Below are positions 26,122 to 35,258 of a stretch of 64,000 nt of DNA, in pieces. Numbering within the stretch: the stretch's first letter is position 1; each line of letters begins with the position of its first letter. The position numbers were made by a program, and so were the translations under genes. This DNA is from Psychrosphaera saromensis. GTDB lineage: Bacteria > Pseudomonadota > Gammaproteobacteria > Enterobacterales > Alteromonadaceae. The notes under the pieces were generated by a model. The model did not search any database. It was not told the DNA's origin and saw only the letters and a program-made list of their open reading frames with translations. The DNA lies in NCBI RefSeq assembly GCF_002954545.1, contig NZ_MSCH01000003.1, forward strand, positions 3,077,991 to 3,141,990. Direction: 5' to 3'.

Positions 26122-29100
26122 GTGTCTAATAAGGCTTCAACAGCGTCTTTGCCGTTAACAAAACTTACCAATTTGCCAATCCCAAAGGCCACGAGTTCAG
26201 CTAAGTCTGACAAGATATCCTGGGGACGATTGACGGGAAGCAGTAAAGCGCTAGCGATTGCAGAAAGTGCCTTATATTCAGACCGCGTAACGATAGTTAT
26301 TACTGAAAGTACGCCAGCAGCCCACAGGCTTGAAGCTGAAATTGTTTCTTTGGTACCTGACGACTTTAAATTATTTACCTTCCCTGACTGGGAAATATTA
26401 CCGTACGACACGTTTTCTCCGCATCAAGATATTATTTCACAGCGCTTATTAACTCTTTATCAGCTGCCTAAAATGACCAAAGGCATCGTTATTGTGCCAA
26501 TTAGCACCTTGATGCATTTTTTAAGTCCAACCAAATATATTCAGGGTAATAGTTTTGTCTTTGCCGCTGGCGATACTAATAATATTTCGGCGTTAACCTT
26601 ACAGTTAGAACAAAACGGTTATCGTCATGTTGAGCAGGTTATTGAACATGGTGAGTTTTCGGTTAGAGGCTCCATTTTAGATTTATTCCCAATGGGCAGC
26701 GACCAGCCTTTTCGCTTAGACTTTTTTGACGACGAAATAGATACCATACGTTACTTTGATCCTGAGTCTCAGCGCAGTAAAGACAAAGTCGAGTCTATTA
26801 ACTTATTACCAGCTCACGAATTCCCTTTAGATGCCAAAGGCATTGAGTTATTTAGAAATAACTATCGTGAAGCGTTTACCATTAGAAATGAAAAAGACAG
26901 CTTATATAAGCTCGTCACCGAAGGCAGTTTCCCTGCGGGGATTGAGTATTACTTACCTTTGTTTTTTGACTCAGTTGCCACCTTGTTTGATTACTTTCCA
27001 GAAAATAGTCAAATCATTCAAGTTGGTGATATTAAGCAGCAGGCAGATCATTTCCTTGCCGATATTGAAAATAGATATGACAACTTAAACATTGACCCTT
27101 TACGACCTCTACTTGCACCGAGTCAGCTGTTTTTAGAAATTAATAAACTGTTTGCCCAGTTTAATAATTGGCCGTCAATTAAATTAGAAAAAGGGGTATT
27201 AACGAAAGGTGCTGGTAAGTTTAATGCCAATACCGAAGCGTTGCCAGACATCGCAATTGATAGCCAACTCAAATCGCCATTTAACAAGATCATCGCTTAT
27301 GTGTTGGAACAAAAAGAACAACAAGGCCGGGTAATATTTAACGTTGAGTCTGCTGGGCGACGCGAAACCTTGTTAGAACTGTTAAAACAAGCGCAATTAA
27401 AACCAACTCAACACAGCAGTATTAGTGACTTTATCTTGTCAAATTCTGACATAGGTATAGTGATCACTTCCCTTGAGCACAGCTTTAGAATGCTGGCGTT
27501 AGTCGATAATAATTCTGTGCCTGTCACCTTTATTACAGAAACCGAATTACTTGGTGGCAGAGTCAGTCAGCGCCGTAAAAACAAGCGCACTAAAAACATT
27601 TCCACCGACGCATTAGTTCGTAACTTAGCCGAATTAAAAATAGACCAAGCCATTGTTCATATTGACCACGGTGTTGGTCGTTACCTTGGTTTACAAACCA
27701 TAGATGCCGGCGGTATGGCAAGCGAGTTTGTCACCATTGAATATGCCAATGAAGCCAAACTATATGTGCCTGTTGGCAATTTACATTTATTAAGCCGTTA
27801 CTCTGGTGGCGACACAGAAAGTGCCCCACTGAATAAATTAGGCTCAGATGCGTGGGAACGTGCTCGTAAAAAAGCCGCTGAAAAAATAAAAGATGTAGCT
27901 GCTGAGTTATTGGATATTTACGCTCAACGTGCAGCTAAACCTGGTTATGCATACAATTTGGATCGTGACGGTTATCGTCAATTCTCTGCGACTTTCCCGT
28001 TTGAAGAAACCGACGATCAACAAAGTGCAATTAACTCGGTTATTAACGACATGAAATCAAAAAATGCCATGGACAGATTGGTCTGTGGTGATGTTGGCTT
28101 TGGTAAAACCGAGGTTGCAATGCGTGCCGCTTATGTTGCGGTTAACGACGGTAAACAGGTTGCAGTATTAGTACCAACCACTTTGCTTGCACAACAACAT
28201 TATGAAAATTTCTCTGACCGATTTGCCGACTGGCCAGTAAAAGTTGAAGTGTTATCTCGGTTTAAATCAGCCAAACAACAAACTGAAATTCTACAGCAAT
28301 TAGAAAATGGTCAGGTAGACATAGTGGTTGGCACGCATAAATTAATTCAAGACAGCATTAAGTTTAAAGACTTAGGTTTATTGATCATTGATGAAGAACA
28401 CAGGTTTGGTGTCAAACAAAAAGAAGCGATTAAGAAACTCCGTGCCGATGTGGACATATTAACGCTAACGGCTACGCCAATTCCAAGAACGTTAAACATG
28501 GCCATGAGTGGCATGCGTGACTTATCTATTATTGCTACTCCGCCGGCAAAACGTCTTGCGGTTAAAACCTTTGTGCGTACATACCAGCCTGAGCTAATTA
28601 AAGAAGCCATCATGCGGGAAACCAATCGTGGTGGTCAGGTTTACTTTTTACATAACAATGTAGAAACCATTGAGCAGCGCGCCAAAGAAATTGAAGCCTT
28701 AATGCCAGATGTAAGAGTAGTGGTTGCCCACGGTCAAATGCGTGAACGTGACTTGGAACGCATCATGAGCGACTTTTATCATCAAAGATACAATGTATTA
28801 ATATGTACCACGATTATTGAAACCGGTATCGACGTACCGACAGCAAATACCATTATTATGGAACGAGCCGACCGTTTAGGTTTAGCACAACTGCATCAAT
28901 TACGTGGCCGTGTGGGACGTTCGCATCATCAAGCTTATGCTTATTTATTAACACCACCGCCAAAATCAATTACTAAAGATGCGATGAAGCGTTTGGAAGC
29001 CATTGAGTCTCTTGAAGATTTAGGGGCAGGTTTTGCACTTGCCACACACGACTTAGAAATTCGTGGTGCTGGTGAATTATTAGGTGATGATCAAACCGGA

Positions 29101-29652
29101 CAAATCCATACCATAGGTTTTACCTTGTACATGGAAATGTTAGAACAAGCGGTTGAAGCGTTAAAACAAGGCAAAGAGCTCACACTAGATGCCCTAACCT
29201 CAAAACAAACGGAAGTTGAATTACGCATACCTGCGTTATTACCAGATAGTTATATCCATGAAGTGAACATTCGCTTGAGTCTATACAAACGTATTGCAAC
29301 TTGTACTAACGTTGATGAACTGAATGAAATTAAAGTAGAGCTGATTGACCGCTTTGGTTTACTACCGGATGCGGCTAAAAATCTATTTACCGTTGGTGAG
29401 TTTAGACAAAGAGCCCAGGCATTAGGTATTACTAAAATCGAAGGCGGCCCACGTGGTGGCAGCATAGAGTTTGGTGACAGTACCAAAGTCGACCCAGTAT
29501 TTATTATTAGTTTAATTCAACAACATCCAAGTGTTTATAAACTCGATGGCGGGAACAAGCTTAAGTTTATATTAGAAAATAAAGATACCGAGGATAGAAT
29601 AAAACTGATAAATTCGATGCTGAATGATTTTGAGCACAGATTAAAAAAGTAA
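26122..29652 (+). CDS. mfd: Transcription-repair coupling factor Mfd
   Basis: ATP-dependent translocase that removes stalled RNA polymerase from DNA lesions and recruits UvrA. The 1176 residues show the expected order: UvrB-like region (FPDWEILPYDTFSPHQDIISQR), RNA-polymerase-interaction domain (DQAIVHIDHGVGRYLGL), RecG-like motor with Walker A CGDVGFGKTEVAMRA and Walker B IIDEEHRFGV, QLRGRVGRS, and a C-terminal TRCF domain. The start is GTG (26122-26124); TGGA lies upstream. csiV follows after 38 bp. Confidence 0.97.
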   Translation: MSNKASTASLPLTKLTNLPIPKATSSAKSDKISWGRLTGSSKALAIAESALYSDRVTIVITESTPAAHRLEAEIVSLVPDDFKLFTFPDWEILPYDTFSPHQDIISQRLLTLYQLPKMTKGIVIVPISTLMHFLSPTKYIQGNSFVFAAGDTNNISALTLQLEQNGYRHVEQVIEHGEFSVRGSILDLFPMGSDQPFRLDFFDDEIDTIRYFDPESQRSKDKVESINLLPAHEFPLDAKGIELFRNNYREAFTIRNEKDSLYKLVTEGSFPAGIEYYLPLFFDSVATLFDYFPENSQIIQVGDIKQQADHFLADIENRYDNLNIDPLRPLLAPSQLFLEINKLFAQFNNWPSIKLEKGVLTKGAGKFNANTEALPDIAIDSQLKSPFNKIIAYVLEQKEQQGRVIFNVESAGRRETLLELLKQAQLKPTQHSSISDFILSNSDIGIVITSLEHSFRMLALVDNNSVPVTFITETELLGGRVSQRRKNKRTKNISTDALVRNLAELKIDQAIVHIDHGVGRYLGLQTIDAGGMASEFVTIEYANEAKLYVPVGNLHLLSRYSGGDTESAPLNKLGSDAWERARKKAAEKIKDVAAELLDIYAQRAAKPGYAYNLDRDGYRQFSATFPFEETDDQQSAINSVINDMKSKNAMDRLVCGDVGFGKTEVAMRAAYVAVNDGKQVAVLVPTTLLAQQHYENFSDRFADWPVKVEVLSRFKSAKQQTEILQQLENGQVDIVVGTHKLIQDSIKFKDLGLLIIDEEHRFGVKQKEAIKKLRADVDILTLTATPIPRTLNMAMSGMRDLSIIATPPAKRLAVKTFVRTYQPELIKEAIMRETNRGGQVYFLHNNVETIEQRAKEIEALMPDVRVVVAHGQMRERDLERIMSDFYHQRYNVLICTTIIETGIDVPTANTIIMERADRLGLAQLHQLRGRVGRSHHQAYAYLLTPPPKSITKDAMKRLEAIESLEDLGAGFALATHDLEIRGAGELLGDDQTGQIHTIGFTLYMEMLEQAVEALKQGKELTLDALTSKQTEVELRIPALLPDSYIHEVNIRLSLYKRIATCTNVDELNEIKVELIDRFGLLPDAAKNLFTVGEFRQRAQALGITKIEGGPRGGSIEFGDSTKVDPVFIISLIQQHPSVYKLDGGNKLKFILENKDTEDRIKLINSMLNDFEHRLKK

Positions 29653-29690
29653 CACGGTATTAACCCATTATTAGATTAAAGGAAGTAAAC

Positions 29691-31034
29691 TTGAGTCTGT
29701 TTAAGATTGAAGCGTTTAACGTAAATATGAAATTATTAGCATTAATGTCTGTATTGGTATTGGCGAGCTCATTTTCAGCCGATGTATTAGCCTTAAAAGT
29801 TGAAGCTGGACGCGTTCCAACGGCAAAATTAGTCGAAGGGATAAAGTCCCGCGATGGCCGTTGGTTTGAAGTTGAAATGATTGTTTTCAAACGCACCGAT
29901 AACGTTAAATTACGTGAGCAGTTTTCTCAAAATGTAAAATCGTTAGTCGATGTTCGCCAGTGGGATCTTGTTCGTGAATTACTGCAACCTGACCTTTCTT
30001 ACTATTTAACCGGTTTGCCTGAGTGCCATCAGGATAAAAACCCGCTTGCCGATGTAAAACTCAGTAAATTTTTATCTCCGTCTCAATTTTATAATCAGAT
30101 GATGGCGTACCAGAGATTGATCAACGAAAAATGGCAGTTCACCAATGAATTGTGTTTGATGCCAAATGAATCTCTTGTGGGTTACTGGGATTTAGTCAAT
30201 GATCTACCTCGTGTTGGTAGAAACAATTACACTCATGTTCCTTATTATGAAGTACCAAAAACAATTACCACAGGCGGTTATGATGACTTTCATAATGTGT
30301 ATGTTATTGGTAAAAAAGATTTAAAACTCACAGCTCAATTTAACAAACTAGAAAGCAACCCGACTACCGAACCTATGCTGCATATTGGTTGGCGTCAGCC
30401 TGGTTTATCTAAACGTGATGCTCGACCTGTTTATATCATTGCAGGTAAAAACTATACCGATAAATTTAAATATGATGGTTCAGAAAAATTACCACCACTG
30501 TTGCCTAGTGAATTGGAGTTAGAAAGTCAACGTAATTTAGATGATGAAATTGATTTAGACTCACCATTTAGATACAAAAATAGCGTTCAGAGCTTTATGA
30601 GAAAGTTACAATCTGGTGCTGTGGTTGATTTTAAAAACAGAACATTAATCTATCCAAAACAACGTGAAATGCCTGCTGAAACTTGGCAAGTTGACGGTTT
30701 TATTAAAGTACATTTAGATCATTATTTATATATTGATGGTCAGTTTAACTTTAGAGAACTGAGCCAAATGAAAATAGACCCAATTAAGTTCTTAGCTCAG
30801 GTAACGAAAGATAAAGGCAGAACAAATGAACTGGATGACGGTTTAAGCTCACAGCAATCAGATGTGGATTCTTATGCTGAACTTGAAGCTGAAAACCCTG
30901 AAGATTTTGTCACAATTAATTATTTAAAAAATTATAACTTTAAACAAACAAGAAAATCTTACTCTGGCGATTTACATTATTTAGATCATCCTAAAATGGG
31001 TATTTTAATTCAAATTAGAAAGTATCGTCATTAG
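29691..31034 (+). CDS. csiV: CsiV family peptidoglycan-binding protein
   Basis: A 447-residue periplasmic protein with a signal peptide (MKLLALMSVLVLASSFSADVLA). It then has RWFEVEMIVFKRTD and the paired ..HVPYYEVPKT and HIGWRQPG segments of the CsiV family (PF10972). In Vibrio cholerae CsiV binds peptidoglycan and works with LpoA in septal wall synthesis. It is conserved just downstream of mfd in Vibrio and Shewanella, as here. AGGAAG lies 6 nt before the TTG at 29691; an ATG at 29727 gives a shorter signal peptide and is the alternative. Confidence 0.82.
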   Translation: MSLFKIEAFNVNMKLLALMSVLVLASSFSADVLALKVEAGRVPTAKLVEGIKSRDGRWFEVEMIVFKRTDNVKLREQFSQNVKSLVDVRQWDLVRELLQPDLSYYLTGLPECHQDKNPLADVKLSKFLSPSQFYNQMMAYQRLINEKWQFTNELCLMPNESLVGYWDLVNDLPRVGRNNYTHVPYYEVPKTITTGGYDDFHNVYVIGKKDLKLTAQFNKLESNPTTEPMLHIGWRQPGLSKRDARPVYIIAGKNYTDKFKYDGSEKLPPLLPSELELESQRNLDDEIDLDSPFRYKNSVQSFMRKLQSGAVVDFKNRTLIYPKQREMPAETWQVDGFIKVHLDHYLYIDGQFNFRELSQMKIDPIKFLAQVTKDKGRTNELDDGLSSQQSDVDSYAELEAENPEDFVTINYLKNYNFKQTRKSYSGDLHYLDHPKMGILIQIRKYRH

Positions 31035-31070
31035 GAAAAGTTTAAAATCACAACCAAAACTAGGAATGTT

Positions 31071-31490
31071 ATGGAAACCGACTTACCTATCACATTAAAT
31101 ATCAAAGGCTTATTTGAAGCTAATGATAAAAGCTCAGCGTTTTTGATCAGCAAATTAGAAGCTTGGTTAAACTTTAAAGCGCTAGGTGCCAATTGGTACG
31201 GTGATGAAACTTTGGTTGTGAATATAGACTTTACCATATTGCCAGAAAGCCAGTTTATGGACTTACAACTCGATACGGCAGACAATTGGATCCCAATTAA
31301 TTTACCAGGATTAACCGCTGTATATAACCACGATATGAGCAAACAACACTTTAGCTGCATGGTCATGTTTTCTAACGACGAGTTAAGTGAAGCGATGAAA
31401 GACGGCTCAAAAGTAGAAAGTACTTTTCAGCTTAAACTAGCAGCTGCCGCTAATGTATTGGCCACTTATTATCATTTGCCAGCGCTTTAA
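31071..31490 (+). CDS. Conserved hypothetical protein downstream of csiV
   Basis: A 139-residue soluble protein with no signal peptide, starting METDLPITLNIKGLFEAND. Mixed alpha/beta composition with two Met/Cys-rich strands (HFSCMVMFSNDEL) and a C-terminal helix (LKLAAAANVLATYYHL). I do not recognise a family. It lies 36 bp after csiV on the same strand and 38 bp before the GNAT gene, so mfd-csiV-this gene-GNAT could form one transcript. Confidence 0.65.
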   Translation: METDLPITLNIKGLFEANDKSSAFLISKLEAWLNFKALGANWYGDETLVVNIDFTILPESQFMDLQLDTADNWIPINLPGLTAVYNHDMSKQHFSCMVMFSNDELSEAMKDGSKVESTFQLKLAAAANVLATYYHLPAL

Positions 31491-31528
31491 CTGATAGCCG
31501 TGATTTAAGAGATTAAAGGATAGTTATT

Positions 31529-32017
31529 ATGTTCAAGCCGGTTACAAGCCAAGATGATATTAATCAAGTTGTTGAACTAGCTCACCTGATTTGGACTGAA
31601 CATTACACGCCAATTATTGGTACGGAGCAAGTTGAGTATATGTTGACTCACTTCCATTCCAAGTCAGAAATTAGTAAACAAATCTCACAGCAAAACTATC
31701 ACTTTTATCTAATAATCAACGATGATAAAGCGGTTGGTTATTGCGGCTTCCAGTTACAAGAAAACGACTTGTTTTTAAGTAAGCTGTATATTTTAAGTTC
31801 TCAACGTGGACAAGGTTTTGGTAAATTAGCCACTGACTTCATTATTCAATCGGCCAGAGATAATCATAAAAATAAAGTCTATTTAACCGTAAATAAACAC
31901 AATCACGGTTCTATTAATGCCTATTACAATATAGGCTTTAACAAAGTCAAAGAGATATGTGTGGATATAGGTGGCGGTTATCAGATGGACGATTACCAAT
32001 TGGAATTAGCTTTATAA
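31529..32017 (+). CDS. GNAT family N-acetyltransferase
   Basis: A 162-residue acetyl-CoA-dependent acetyltransferase. GNAT motif A is clear as LSKLYILSSQRGQGFGKLATDFI, with the Q/RxxGxG/A loop that binds pyrophosphate, and motif B follows in YYNIGFNKVKE. The substrate cannot be told. AAAGGA lies 8-9 nt before the ATG. It is the last gene before a convergent hairpin and deoB. Confidence 0.88.
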   Translation: MFKPVTSQDDINQVVELAHLIWTEHYTPIIGTEQVEYMLTHFHSKSEISKQISQQNYHFYLIINDDKAVGYCGFQLQENDLFLSKLYILSSQRGQGFGKLATDFIIQSARDNHKNKVYLTVNKHNHGSINAYYNIGFNKVKEICVDIGGGYQMDDYQLELAL

Positions 32018-32043
32018 TCCCTACCTGCCCTATAAGGCTTAAC

Positions 32044-32064
32044 AAGTTGTAACACTTACAACTT
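32044..32064. terminator. Small inverted repeat between the convergent GNAT gene and deoB
   Basis: AAGTTGTAA-CAC-TTACAACTT, a perfect 9-bp stem without a T run. A weak terminator candidate. Confidence 0.4.
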
Positions 32065-32078
32065 AATGTTGGCGTAAG

Positions 32079-33326
32079 TTAACTTTTTAACTGATTTAAG
32101 AACGATGTACCGTATTCCATTTTATCTAATTGGAATATCTCACAAATGGTTTGCCCCATATCGGCAAAAGTATCCCGCTTACCTAAGTTAACCGCTTGCA
32201 TATTATGCTGATACACTAAAATCGGCACGTATTCTCTTGTGTGATCTGTGCCCTTCCAACTTGGATCGCAGCCGTGATCGGCCGTTATAAACAAAATATC
32301 GTCATCATTTAATGCCGCTAGTACGTCAGTCAAACGCGTATCAAAATATTCTAATGCTTGCGCATAACCTTTAATATCGCGTCTGTGACCAAAGTCTTGG
32401 TCAAAATTAACTAAGTTAGTAAAGATAATATGTTGCTCTGTTGACTGTGTGGTATCCGTCAACTGCTCAATGGTTTTATCTATTAACTGTTCAAGTCCTG
32501 TCGCTTTAATACTTTTGGTAATGCCTTGATGAGCGTATATATCTGCTATCTTGCCAATACTAGTCACTGTACCGCCTTGTGTGACGAGTTTGTCTAACAT
32601 AGTTTCACTAGGTGGTAATACCGAAAAATCTCGACGGTTGCCCGTACGTTTGAATTCAGCGGCTTGTTCGCCTAAGAATGGACGTGCGATTACTCGACCA
32701 ATATTATATTTGTCTAATAACTCGCGAGCGACTTCGCAAAAGTCATATAAACGTTGTAAACCAAAATGTTCTTCATGAGCCGCAACTTGCAATACACTGT
32801 CTACTGAGGTGTAGCAAATTGGTTGTTGATTCTGAATGTGTTGCTCACCGTGTTTAACTAAGATGTCAGTGCCTGGTGCATGACAATTTCCTAGAATTCC
32901 AGTTACTCCTGTTCTTGCGGTTAATTCGGTAATAAATTCTGTAGGGAAACTATTGGTTTTATCTTTGAAATATCCCCAGTCAAATAACACAGGAACGCCG
33001 GCCATTTCCCAATGACCGCTAGGTGTATCTTTACCTGTGGATATTTCCTGCATGTAACCGTATGCAGAAATTGGAGGAGTATTGCAGGGTAAGTCAATGT
33101 CTACATTGTTGGCTTGTTCACACGCTTTTAATAAACCGAGTTTAGCTAGATTAGGCAAATGTAGTTCTGGTGCTTCACCTTTTATAGAACGCTCTTGTAT
33201 AGAAAGCTGTTTCATAAACTGATAAATATGAAAAAAAGTATTCGCACCAACATCGCCAAATTGCTCTGCATCTGCGCTACTGCCGATACCTAAACCGTCG
33301 GCAACTAATATTACAACTCTACTCAT
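32079..33326 (-). CDS. deoB: Phosphopentomutase
   Basis: Interconverts ribose/deoxyribose 1- and 5-phosphates in nucleoside salvage. The 415 residues fit the family, with E. coli DeoB near 407. The metal-binding start VVILVADGLGIGSSADA, the nucleophile-Thr region STGKDTPSGHWEMAG and the C-terminal metal site FITADHGCDPSWKGTDHTREYVP of the alkaline phosphatase superfamily are all visible. The other deo genes are not next to it. Confidence 0.96.
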   Translation of the reverse strand: MSRVVILVADGLGIGSSADAEQFGDVGANTFFHIYQFMKQLSIQERSIKGEAPELHLPNLAKLGLLKACEQANNVDIDLPCNTPPISAYGYMQEISTGKDTPSGHWEMAGVPVLFDWGYFKDKTNSFPTEFITELTARTGVTGILGNCHAPGTDILVKHGEQHIQNQQPICYTSVDSVLQVAAHEEHFGLQRLYDFCEVARELLDKYNIGRVIARPFLGEQAAEFKRTGNRRDFSVLPPSETMLDKLVTQGGTVTSIGKIADIYAHQGITKSIKATGLEQLIDKTIEQLTDTTQSTEQHIIFTNLVNFDQDFGHRRDIKGYAQALEYFDTRLTDVLAALNDDDILFITADHGCDPSWKGTDHTREYVPILVYQHNMQAVNLGKRDTFADMGQTICEIFQLDKMEYGTSFLNQLKS

Positions 33327-33382
33327 ATGGCTCTGCTCATAACTGTACTCAATACATAAAGGTTTTTTATAAGTGTTTTTAT

Positions 33383-33964
33383 CTATAAAGCTAAAGACTC
33401 TATATTAGACTTTTTCTCTAAACGGTCATTATGGACTCTAATTACCTGACCTTGATTAAAGACTCGGTTGGTATCAATTTGTTGTTGTTCGGATAAAAGC
33501 ATAATAGTTGATGTTAGCTCATCGGTGTCAATAACCAAATAATAGCCAATAGACTTAGATTCAGTTTCTACTATATCGCCACTTTCAAAATAAAAACCTG
33601 GGTTGCCAATGGTCTCGAAGAGCCAACTTTTTGTCGCATAAGCACCGAGATAGTTATGCACGGCAGTGGCGTTAACGGCGATAGAAAATTGGGCTTGTGG
33701 GTTTAATTTAGTTAATGCTAATAACTCACGAAAGCGACTATAAACAACCGCATCTTCTGTGGTGAAGGGGATATGTTTTTGAGATGTAGTCAAAAGTTGT
33801 TGGCGAGAAAATAGCGTAGGGAATTGAATATCATTTGATAGATTCAAAATAAATTCATCTGAGTTTACATCGACTTGCCAATACCAATTCACCAGATTAT
33901 TCTGCAACGCTAACCACCTAATAATAGAAAAATTTTTCGCAATTAATGTAACTGAGTTTTGCAT
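33383..33964 (-). CDS. zapC: Cell division protein ZapC
   Basis: FtsZ-associated factor that promotes Z-ring bundling. The 193 residues match E. coli ZapC in pattern: NWYWQVDVNSDEFILNLSND near residue 27 corresponds to its NWRW...MMLDLANG. The C-terminal GQVIRVHNDRLEKKSNIESL corresponds to DAIKIMNDRLKPQVNVDS. It lies directly downstream of pyrD on the same strand, the same neighbour as in E. coli (ycbW), which supports the call. The N-terminus is somewhat longer than in E. coli. Confidence 0.82.
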   Translation of the reverse strand: MQNSVTLIAKNFSIIRWLALQNNLVNWYWQVDVNSDEFILNLSNDIQFPTLFSRQQLLTTSQKHIPFTTEDAVVYSRFRELLALTKLNPQAQFSIAVNATAVHNYLGAYATKSWLFETIGNPGFYFESGDIVETESKSIGYYLVIDTDELTSTIMLLSEQQQIDTNRVFNQGQVIRVHNDRLEKKSNIESLAL

Positions 33965-33984
33965 GCAAAACCAGCCATAATCGC

Positions 33985-34019
33985 AACCACTAACTAAACT
34001 TGGAATTTAGTTAGTGGTT
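33985..34019 (-). terminator. Strong hairpin between pyrD and zapC
   Basis: A 14-bp stem, AACCACTAACTAAA with its complement, around a 7-nt loop, without a clear T run. It sits 20 bp before the zapC start and could attenuate or process a pyrD-zapC transcript. Confidence 0.5.
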
Positions 34020-34046
34020 TCACTGATAGTGCTGTCACTGAGTTTA

Positions 34047-35054
34047 CTATAAATTATTAACGATATTTTTTATTAGCTTAGGTCCCTGGTAAATAAAGTT
34101 GGTATAAACCTGAACTAAATTTGCACCTGCGGCTAATTTCTCTTTCGCGCTTTGAGCGTCATTAATACCCCCCACACCTATGATAGGTATTTCTTTATTA
34201 ATGGAACGAATTTTAGTTATAACTTGTGTGCTCATGTCTTTTACTGGGTTACCACTTAAACCACCGGCTTCTTCAGCGTGTTTTAAGCCTTGTACCGCAT
34301 CACGTGATAACGTGGTATTGGTCGCAATAATACCGTCCATTCCCTCAGATACTATGCAATCTACAACTTGTTCAATGGCAACTTCGTCCATATCTGGTGC
34401 AATTTTAACTAGCACAGGGACGTATTTATCATGTTCTTTAGCTAATAACGTTTGTTGTTGTTTTACCGCAGATAACAAAACGTTTAATGAGTCACCAAAT
34501 TGTAAATCTCTTAATCCTGGGGTATTTGGTGAAGAGATATTTACCGTAATATAATCGGCATATTGATATACCTTTTGCATACAGATCACATAATCTTCAT
34601 GACCTGTTTCATTTGGCGTATCTTTATTTTTACCAATATTGATCCCCAAAATACCTTTGAAATTTGCGCGTTTAACATTCTCAATTAAATTATCTACACC
34701 ATGGTTATTAAAGCCCATGCGGTTAATTATGGCGTTTTGCTCTGGTAGTCTAAATATGCGAGGTTTTGGATTGCCGGCCTGGCCTACTGGTGTTACAGTG
34801 CCGATTTCGACAAAGCCAAATCCCATTTGACCAAATGCATCAATGCAATCACCGTTTTTATCTAAACCCGCTGCTAAGCCCACAGGATTAGGAAAAGTCA
34901 TTCCGAGTACTTCTACCGGCTTGTCTTGTATTGTTTGTTTCCAAACAAAGCTAAGTGGTGTATTAGCAAATCGTTTAAAGTTTTTTAACGCAAATTCATG
35001 TGCCCACTCAGCATCTTGTGTGAACATAAACTTTTTTGCTAATTCAAATAACAT
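34047..35054 (-). CDS. pyrD: Dihydroorotate dehydrogenase (quinone), class 2
   Basis: Membrane-associated FMN enzyme that oxidises dihydroorotate to orotate with quinone as acceptor. The 335 residues match class 2 length. It has an N-terminal amphipathic helix ([25 protein letters not shown]), [29 protein letters not shown] with the catalytic Ser region, and [21 protein letters not shown]. The frame stays open 60 bases upstream, but class 2 enzymes start at MLFELA, so ATG 35054 is chosen. Followed by zapC. Confidence 0.96.
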   Translation of the reverse strand: MLFELAKKFMFTQDAEWAHEFALKNFKRFANTPLSFVWKQTIQDKPVEVLGMTFPNPVGLAAGLDKNGDCIDAFGQMGFGFVEIGTVTPVGQAGNPKPRIFRLPEQNAIINRMGFNNHGVDNLIENVKRANFKGILGINIGKNKDTPNETGHEDYVICMQKVYQYADYITVNISSPNTPGLRDLQFGDSLNVLLSAVKQQQTLLAKEHDKYVPVLVKIAPDMDEVAIEQVVDCIVSEGMDGIIATNTTLSRDAVQGLKHAEEAGGLSGNPVKDMSTQVITKIRSINKEIPIIGVGGINDAQSAKEKLAAGANLVQVYTNFIYQGPKLIKNIVNNL

Positions 35055-35258
35055 GTCGGAACCCCGTTTGGATTGTATTAATAAAACTACTGATAAAGGT
35101 GCAGATAAAAGCACTTATAAAAGCACTGATAAATCGGACGCATAAAAAAACGCCCAACAAATAAATTCATGAGGCGTATTTTATAGAGTTAGACGATAAA
35201 TTGTTAGTTAATTAACCGTCTATTTCTTGTCTATTTCTTGTCTCTTTCACGTTAAACG

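Noticed and set aside
26082-26411. Minus-strand ORF of 109 codons over the start of mfd
   Set aside because: Overlaps the conserved N-terminus of Mfd in antisense; no recognizable features.
35060-35146. Short GATAAA/AAAAGCAC repeats upstream of pyrD
   Set aside because: Irregular and only a few units long; no consistent period or symmetry.
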